A stretch of 10,058 nt of DNA, taken from NCBI GenBank assembly GCA_937934165.1, contig CALGZX010000030.1, positions 1 to 10,058 of the forward strand, written 5' to 3'. Of the stretch, positions 6,031 through 10,058 are shown piece by piece (positions within the stretch are counted from its first letter, which is position 1; every line of letters begins with the position of its first letter). The position numbers were made by a program, and so were the translations under genes. The notes beneath the pieces were generated by a model, which was not told the origin of the DNA, ran no database searches, and saw only the letters and a list, made by a program, of their open reading frames with translations. This DNA comes from an uncultured Collinsella sp. GTDB taxonomy: Bacteria > Actinomycetota > Coriobacteriia > Coriobacteriales > Coriobacteriaceae.

Positions 6031-7884
6031 ATGCCCGAGAAGATTGAAGAGCTGGTACGCGCTGCGCTTGCTGCGGCCCAGGAGGCCGGCGACCTTTCCG
6101 CATTTGAACTTGACGATTGCGCTATCGAGCGACCGGCTGACACTTCTCATGGCGAGTGGACCTCTACCATGGCCCTGAAGTCCGCCAAGCTGGCCCACTG
6201 CGCCCCGCGCAAGATCGCCGAGGCCATCGTTGCCCATATGCCCGAGGATCCCGCGATCGAGAAGGTCGAGATCGCAGGCCCCGGCTTCATCAACTTCTAC
6301 CTCTCCGTCGCCGTCAAGAACGCCATCTTTGGCGAGGCTCGCGAGAAGGGCATGGACTTCGCTAAGTCCAACGTCGGTGGTGGCCTGAAGACCCAGGTTG
6401 AGTTCGTTTCCGCCAATCCCGTCGGCCCCATGCACATCGGCCACGGCCGCTGGGCCGCGCTGGGCGACTCGCTCTGCCGCGTTATGGACCACGCCGGTTA
6501 CGACATCCAGCGTGAGTTCTACATCAACGACCACGGCTCTCAGATGAACACCTTCGGCAACTCCATCAGCACGCGCTATATGCAGCTTGCCGACATCATC
6601 GCCAAGCAGGGTGTGGATATCGACGAGGCTCACAAGCTGCTGATCGCAGACCGCGATGCCTTTGTTGCCGACGAGAACGACGAGCACCCCGAGACCCATC
6701 CGTACCAGGACAACTTTGCCGAGACTCTGGGCAAGGACTCCTACGGCGGCGACTACATCATCGACGAGGCTGCCGAGTTCTGGCGCACCGACGGCGACAA
6801 GTGGGTCAACGCCGATCCTCAGGAGCGCATGGAGAGCTTCCGCGAGCGCGGCTATGTGAAGATGGTCGACAACATGCGCGACCTCTGCCATGCCGTCAAC
6901 TGCGACTTCGATCGTTGGTACTCCGAGCGTTCGCTGTATGTGAAGGACACCGAGGGCGAGACCGCCGGCACTTCCGCCGTCGACCGCGCTTTCGAGAAGC
7001 TCGACAAGATGGGCTACCTCTACACCAAGGACGGCGCTCTGTGGTTCCGTTCCACCGACCTGGGCGACGACAAGGACCGCGTCCTGATCAAGTCCGACGG
7101 CGAGTACACCTACTTCGCCTCCGACGTTGCCTATCACTGGGATAAGTTCCAGCGCGTCGATCACGTCATCGACATCTGGGGCGCCGACCACCACGGCTAC
7201 ATCGAGCGCGTCCGCTGCGTCTGCGACGCTCTTGGCTATCCCGGCAAGTTCGAGGTTCTGCTGGGCCAGCTCGTCAACCTGCTGCGCAACGGCAAGCCCG
7301 TCCGTATGTCCAAGCGCAAGGGCACCATGGTGACCCTGCAGGAGCTCGTCGACGAGGTCGGCTCCGATGCCGCTCGCTACACGCTCATCTCCAAGAGCTC
7401 CAACCAGATGGTCGACTTCGATATTGAGGCCGTTAAGAAACGCGACAACTCCAACCCGGTGTACTACGTGCAGTACGCTCACGCCCGCGTGTGCTCCATC
7501 CTGCGCCGTGCCGCTGACGTTACGCCCGAGCAGGCTGACGAGATGGGCATGAAGGCCGTCGCCGCCAAGGCCATCGGTGAGAACGTCGATTACTCGCTGC
7601 TGACCGACCCGACCGAGCTCGCCCTTTCGCGCAAGCTCAACGAGCTCACCGACCTCATCGCCAGCTGCGCTCGCGACCGCGCCCCGTTCCGTCTGACGCA
7701 CTTTGCTGAGGAACTCGCCGGCGACTTCCACAGCTTCTACGCTGCCTGTCAGGTGCTGCCGAGCGAGGGACGTCCCGTCGACCCCGAGCTTTCGCGTGCC
7801 CGTCTGGCCGCTTGCGATGCCGTCCGTGTGACGCTCGCCCTGGTGCTCACCCTCGTTGGCGTTTCCGCGCCCGAGCAGATGTAA
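6031..7884 (+). CDS. argS: Arginyl-tRNA synthetase
   Basis: ArgS attaches arginine to its tRNA in the cytoplasm; it is a class I synthetase that needs tRNA for amino acid activation. The product has 617 residues, slightly longer than the common 550-600. An N-terminal additional domain (about 1-110, with PGFINFYLS near its end) is followed by the Rossmann core with FVSANPVGPMHIGHGR (HIGH at 135-138) and YINDHGSQM. The KMSKS loop is VRMSKRKGTM (M426-S427-K428), followed by SDAARYTLISKSSNQMVDFD. The C-terminal DALR-type anticodon-binding domain begins near YVQYAHARVCSILRR and ends LALVLTLVGVSAPEQM. The region around residues 200-260 is rich in acidic residues (VADENDEHPETHPYQDN) and may account for the extra length. 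A strong hairpin terminator follows, so it looks monocistronic. Codon use is strongly biased to GC-ending codons, as expected for a highly expressed gene here. Confidence 0.96.
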   Translation: MPEKIEELVRAALAAAQEAGDLSAFELDDCAIERPADTSHGEWTSTMALKSAKLAHCAPRKIAEAIVAHMPEDPAIEKVEIAGPGFINFYLSVAVKNAIFGEAREKGMDFAKSNVGGGLKTQVEFVSANPVGPMHIGHGRWAALGDSLCRVMDHAGYDIQREFYINDHGSQMNTFGNSISTRYMQLADIIAKQGVDIDEAHKLLIADRDAFVADENDEHPETHPYQDNFAETLGKDSYGGDYIIDEAAEFWRTDGDKWVNADPQERMESFRERGYVKMVDNMRDLCHAVNCDFDRWYSERSLYVKDTEGETAGTSAVDRAFEKLDKMGYLYTKDGALWFRSTDLGDDKDRVLIKSDGEYTYFASDVAYHWDKFQRVDHVIDIWGADHHGYIERVRCVCDALGYPGKFEVLLGQLVNLLRNGKPVRMSKRKGTMVTLQELVDEVGSDAARYTLISKSSNQMVDFDIEAVKKRDNSNPVYYVQYAHARVCSILRRAADVTPEQADEMGMKAVAAKAIGENVDYSLLTDPTELALSRKLNELTDLIASCARDRAPFRLTHFAEELAGDFHSFYAACQVLPSEGRPVDPELSRARLAACDAVRVTLALVLTLVGVSAPEQM

Positions 7885-7929
7885 GCTACGGGTCATTTGA
7901 CCGTACAGACTTGGTTTAACTAAGCCTTG

Positions 7930-7962
7930 AAAGCCCGATTTCCCACGGAGGTCGGGCTTTTT
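7930..7962 (+). terminator. Intrinsic terminator of argS
   Basis: AAAGCCCGA (7930-7938) pairs with TCGGGCTTT (7952-7960) around a 13-base loop, and a run of five T follows from 7958. It starts 46 bases after the argS stop. Confidence 0.9.
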
Positions 7963-8006
7963 GCAAACGCCGACGTATTGACGAATTTGGAACTGCTGGA
8001 AATACG

Positions 8007-8156
8007 AAACTATGCCGGTTTACTACGATGAAATGAGAAATTCCAACTACGCCGGCTTTTCGCAAAAAAGTGCAAGGCATCTACCTGCGGTTTTAGTTCA
8101 ACAAGTTTCGGAGTGATCGCGGTTGAGCGATTCATCGTAGTAAACCGCCACAGTTT
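8007..8156. repeat. 150-bp element bounded by 26-bp inverted repeats
   Basis: The inner 17 bases are a perfect inverted repeat: CGGTTTACTACGATGAA at 8016-8032 and its complement at 8131-8147. The match extends outward to 8007 and 8156 with two mismatches. The 98-base interior holds a related motif, caactacgccggctttt (8045-8061), resembling the left end aactatgccggttt. No open reading frame of note and no clear target-site duplication is seen. It could be a non-autonomous mobile element, a dispersed chromosomal repeat, or a structured RNA; the sequence alone does not decide. Confidence 0.65.
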
Positions 8157-8162
8157 TGGCGG
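8145..8162. repeat. Small hairpin overlapping the right arm of the inverted repeat
   Basis: CCGCCA (8145-8150) pairs with TGGCGG (8157-8162) around cagttt. It shares bases 8145-8156 with the right arm of the 26-bp inverted repeat, so in RNA the two structures would compete. Confidence 0.45.
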
Positions 8163-8197
8163 AGGCAGTCAGATTTGTGGGTGTTAAACCAAAGATT

Positions 8198-8238
8198 GTC
8201 CCTTTTGACTAGTCGTTTAAGAACGTCCCCAATGACTA
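8198..8238. repeat. Direct repeat GTCCC-N3-TGACTA, two copies 27 bp apart
   Basis: GTCCCTTTTGACTA at 8198-8211 and GTCCCCAATGACTA at 8225-8238 share the same spacing. The second copy ends two bases before the candidate -35 of rho, a position suited to a regulator binding the same DNA face at nearly 2.6 helical turns, or to remnants of a dispersed repeat. Confidence 0.5.
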
Positions 8239-8240
8239 AG

Positions 8241-8268
8241 TTGCAGGTGGTTGCGGTTGTGTTACACT
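8241..8268 (+). promoter_or_regulatory. Probable rho promoter
   Basis: TTGCAG (8241-8246) and TACACT (8263-8268) are 16 bases apart in an AT-richer setting. Transcription would start near 8275, giving a leader of about 138 bases ahead of the rho start codon. Confidence 0.55.
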
Positions 8269-8274
8269 AACGCT

Positions 8275-8412
8275 GCGAATATGACGCAAATATCTCGATA
8301 CAGATCAATGATGTCCGTCGGTATTTGACGGAGCTAGACTGTTTAGCCGCCCTGAAGGTTTATGCAGGGAGCATGTGATCACAGGGCTTGAAAAGAAAGT
8401 TGAGCAAACACT
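8275..8412 (+). promoter_or_regulatory. Structured rho leader
   Basis: The leader contains a 6-bp hairpin TCCGTC/GACGGA (8314-8319, 8327-8332). Further on, the segment at 8349-8354 can pair either with CAGGG at 8365-8369 or, over six bases, with CAGGGC at 8382-8387, so two hairpins compete. A tiny reading frame of nine codons (8362-8391), preceded by GAAGG, spans both alternatives. Rho controls its own synthesis in Escherichia coli through leader termination; a similar role here is only inferred. Confidence 0.4.
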
Positions 8413-10058
8413 GTGTCTGATCAACAGCAAGAAAACGAAATAACGACGACGCAAGCCGCTCCCGCTGCACCGGTTGCGTTGGACCAGGTCGCGGCGCCCG
8501 CGCAAGCCTCGGCTCCTGAGACGCCTAAGGCTGCTTCGACGCCTACGCCTTCAGCGGCTGAGAAGGCCGTGCCTGCAACTGGTGAGGAGGCTGCTCCGGC
8601 AAAGCCCAAGCGTACGCGCCGCACGGCCAAGTCTGCTGCTGACGGCGAGGAGGTCACCAAGCCCAAGCGCCGTACCACGCGCACGACGCGCGTCAAGCGC
8701 ACCGTTGCAGCTGACTCCTCGGAGCCGATTTCCGATGAGGTCGCGCAGGCGCGTGCGTTGGCGCAGATTAGCGAGGCTCAGGTGGTGCGCGCCCGCCGTC
8801 GTGCTGCCGAGCGCGAGGCCGCGGCTCTGACCGAGCTTGCAGCTCCGTCTGCGCCCGAGACACCTGCCGCCGACCAGCCGACCGAGAAGCCGGCACCGCG
8901 CACACGCCGTCGCACGGCTGGTAAGGCCGAGCAGGTTGCCGATCAGGTAACCCTCGAGCTCACCGAGGCTTCGGTTCGTTCCGCGGCAGGGGAGGGCGCA
9001 TCGCCTGCTGAGTCCGCTGCGCCTGTCGAGGCCAGCGAAGTTCCCGTTGTCGATCCGGCTTTGCGCCCGCACCGTCGCGGTCGCAAGCCCAAGGCCTTCG
9101 TCGAGGCAGAGAAGGCCGCAGCCGCAGCTGCAGCCGCTCGGGATGCTGCGGCGACCGCCGAGTCTGCAACCGCTGCCGATGCACCCGTCCAGGATGCTAC
9201 GACTTCCGAGGCCGCTCCCGCCGATGTCGAGCCCGCCGACGTCCGTCCTGGTCGCAGCCATCGTACTGCTGCTAAGCGCACGTCCAAGGCCAAGACTGCC
9301 AAGAAGGGTGCGTCCGAGGATTCCGCCGAGACGACCGCCGATGCATCGACTGATGCCGCCGAGCCCCAGGACGTCGAACAGACTGCGTCCGAAAAGCCCA
9401 AGCGCGGTCGTAAGAAGTCCGCTAAGGCCAAGGCGCCCGAGCAGCAGGCTGATGCCGAAGCGCAGGTCGATTCCGGCGCCGAGGCCAATGGCGCTGCTGC
9501 GGCCAATGGCGACGCCGCTGCAACTGATGGTGCCGCCCCCGCCGAGGTCGAAGACGGCACTCGTCCCAACCGTCGCCAGCACAAGCGCAACGACGAGCGC
9601 AACGAGCGCAAGGACGACCGCAACAACGACCGTCGCAACCGTCAGCGCGATCGCAAGCAGCGCAACAAGGAACGTAATGCCGCCCCCACCGAGCCCACGC
9701 TTTCGCGCGAGGAACTCGCGGCCATGAAGGTCGCCGAACTGCGCGAGAAGGCCAAGGAGTTCGAGATCGAGACGACCGGCAAGAAGAAGGCCGAGCTCGT
9801 CGAGGAAATCTACACCACTGCCGCGAAGGCCGAGGGCTTCCGCGACATCAAGGGCATTCTGCAGATTCGCCCGGACAGCTCCGGCATCATCCACGCCCAT
9901 GGCTACATGAAGTCCAACGACGACGCCTTCGTGCCCGCCTACCTCATCCGCTCCGCGCGTCTGCGCACGGGCGACGTCATCGAGGGCTCGCTGCGTCCTT
10001 CGCGCGGCGGCGACAAGCGCGCCGGCCTCGCCAAAATCACGACCGTCAACGGTCTGGA
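8413..10058 (+). CDS. rho: Transcription termination factor Rho with long N-terminal extension (3' end outside window)
   Basis: Rho is the RNA-dependent ATPase helicase that ends transcription. Codons run open from a GTG at 8413 to the window end (548 residues); an in-frame TGA at 8401-8403 excludes any earlier start. Only a weak Shine-Dalgarno match precedes it. Residues 1 to about 428 form a low-complexity, surely disordered extension of Ala, Glu, Pro and Thr, broken by basic blocks near 64, 83, 159, 218, 278, 328 and 384; two look like AT-hooks (RRGRKPK at 221-227 and KRGRKK at 330-335) and the last is a 40-residue Arg/Asn/Lys/Asp tract. The Rho_N helical domain begins at LSREELAAMKVAELREKAKEF (430 onward), and the cold-shock RNA-binding domain at GILQIRPD (481 onward) with LRTGDVIEGSLRP. 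The ATPase domain lies beyond the window. Basic extensions are known in actinobacterial Rho; this one is unusually long. Confidence 0.88.
   Translation, partial: MSDQQQENEITTTQAAPAAPVALDQVAAPAQASAPETPKAASTPTPSAAEKAVPATGEEAAPAKPKRTRRTAKSAADGEEVTKPKRRTTRTTRVKRTVAADSSEPISDEVAQARALAQISEAQVVRARRRAAEREAAALTELAAPSAPETPAADQPTEKPAPRTRRRTAGKAEQVADQVTLELTEASVRSAAGEGASPAESAAPVEASEVPVVDPALRPHRRGRKPKAFVEAEKAAAAAAAARDAAATAESATAADAPVQDATTSEAAPADVEPADVRPGRSHRTAAKRTSKAKTAKKGASEDSAETTADASTDAAEPQDVEQTASEKPKRGRKKSAKAKAPEQQADAEAQVDSGAEANGAAAANGDAAATDGAAPAEVEDGTRPNRRQHKRNDERNERKDDRNNDRRNRQRDRKQRNKERNAAPTEPTLSREELAAMKVAELREKAKEFEIETTGKKKAELVEEIYTTAAKAEGFRDIKGILQIRPDSSGIIHAHGYMKSNDDAFVPAYLIRSARLRTGDVIEGSLRPSRGGDKRAGLAKITTVNGL

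Larger units (their letters stand above)
7963..8412. other. 450-base non-coding region before rho
   Basis: No credible gene lies between the argS terminator and the rho start. The stretch is more AT-rich than its neighbours and contains a long inverted-repeat element (8007-8156), an overlapping hairpin (8145-8162), a direct repeat with 27-base period (8198-8238), a promoter (8241-8268) and a leader of about 138 bases with further hairpins (8275-8412). Confidence 0.75.

Noticed and set aside
6013..7896. 627-codon minus-strand frame opposite argS
   Set aside because: The plus strand is unambiguous ArgS; the antisense product is Val/Leu/Gly-rich with no recognisable domain.
7963..8240. CRISPR array or integron-like site
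   Set aside because: Only pairs of repeats are present, with no regular spacers, no cas genes and no integrase.
8374..8383. CRP-type site at TGTGATCACA
   Set aside because: CRP half-sites need a six-base spacer; here they abut, and the site lies in the transcribed leader.
8551..9900. 449-codon minus-strand frame opposite the rho extension
   Set aside because: Low-complexity reverse translation of Ala/Glu/Arg codons. The plus frame leads directly into the Rho_N and cold-shock domains and is open throughout.

Overview
The window looks like two unrelated genomes joined inside one open reading frame. The left part (1 to about 3250) reads as a Bacteroidales, probably Alistipes-like, operon: the end of metF, an M20D amidohydrolase and the first three quarters of RNase R. 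These genes are tightly packed and have no Shine-Dalgarno sequences. The right part (about 3245 to 10058) reads as a Coriobacteriia, Collinsella-like, chromosome: most of proA, an HD-domain protein, a CarD-family protein, argS, and the start of rho with a very long basic/acidic N-terminal extension. Here strong AGGAGG-type sites and hairpin terminators appear. Taxon names are inferred from protein resemblance and gene style, not from a database search.

Layout. Positions 1-467 metF 3' part (+); 503-1618 amidohydrolase (+); 1615 to about 3255 rnr 5' part (+); 3241-3255 junction; about 3247-4425 proA lacking its first ~30 codons (+); 4439-4479 hairpin terminator between convergent genes; 4495-5094 HD protein (-); 5149-5189 second copy of the same hairpin; 5203-5688 carD-like gene (-); 5689-6030 divergent control region; 6031-7884 argS (+); 7930-7962 terminator; 7963-8412 a long non-coding stretch with a 26-bp inverted repeat, a 27-bp-period direct repeat, a promoter and a structured leader; 8413 to the window end, rho (+), unfinished.

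How the genes relate. On the left, metF (one-carbon/methionine), the hydrolase and rnr are probably co-transcribed, though no common pathway is evident. On the right, proA (proline), argS (arginyl-tRNA) and the two transcription factors CarD (initiation) and Rho (termination) are housekeeping genes in separate transcription units. I found no defence system, transposase, phage gene, CRISPR array, tRNA or rRNA.

The strongest observation is the in-frame RNase R/ProA hybrid, which I read as an assembly chimera. The most biologically interesting parts are the modular Rho extension with an altered RNA-binding site, the repeated terminator whose two copies differ by a compensatory base-pair change, and the structured non-coding region before rho.
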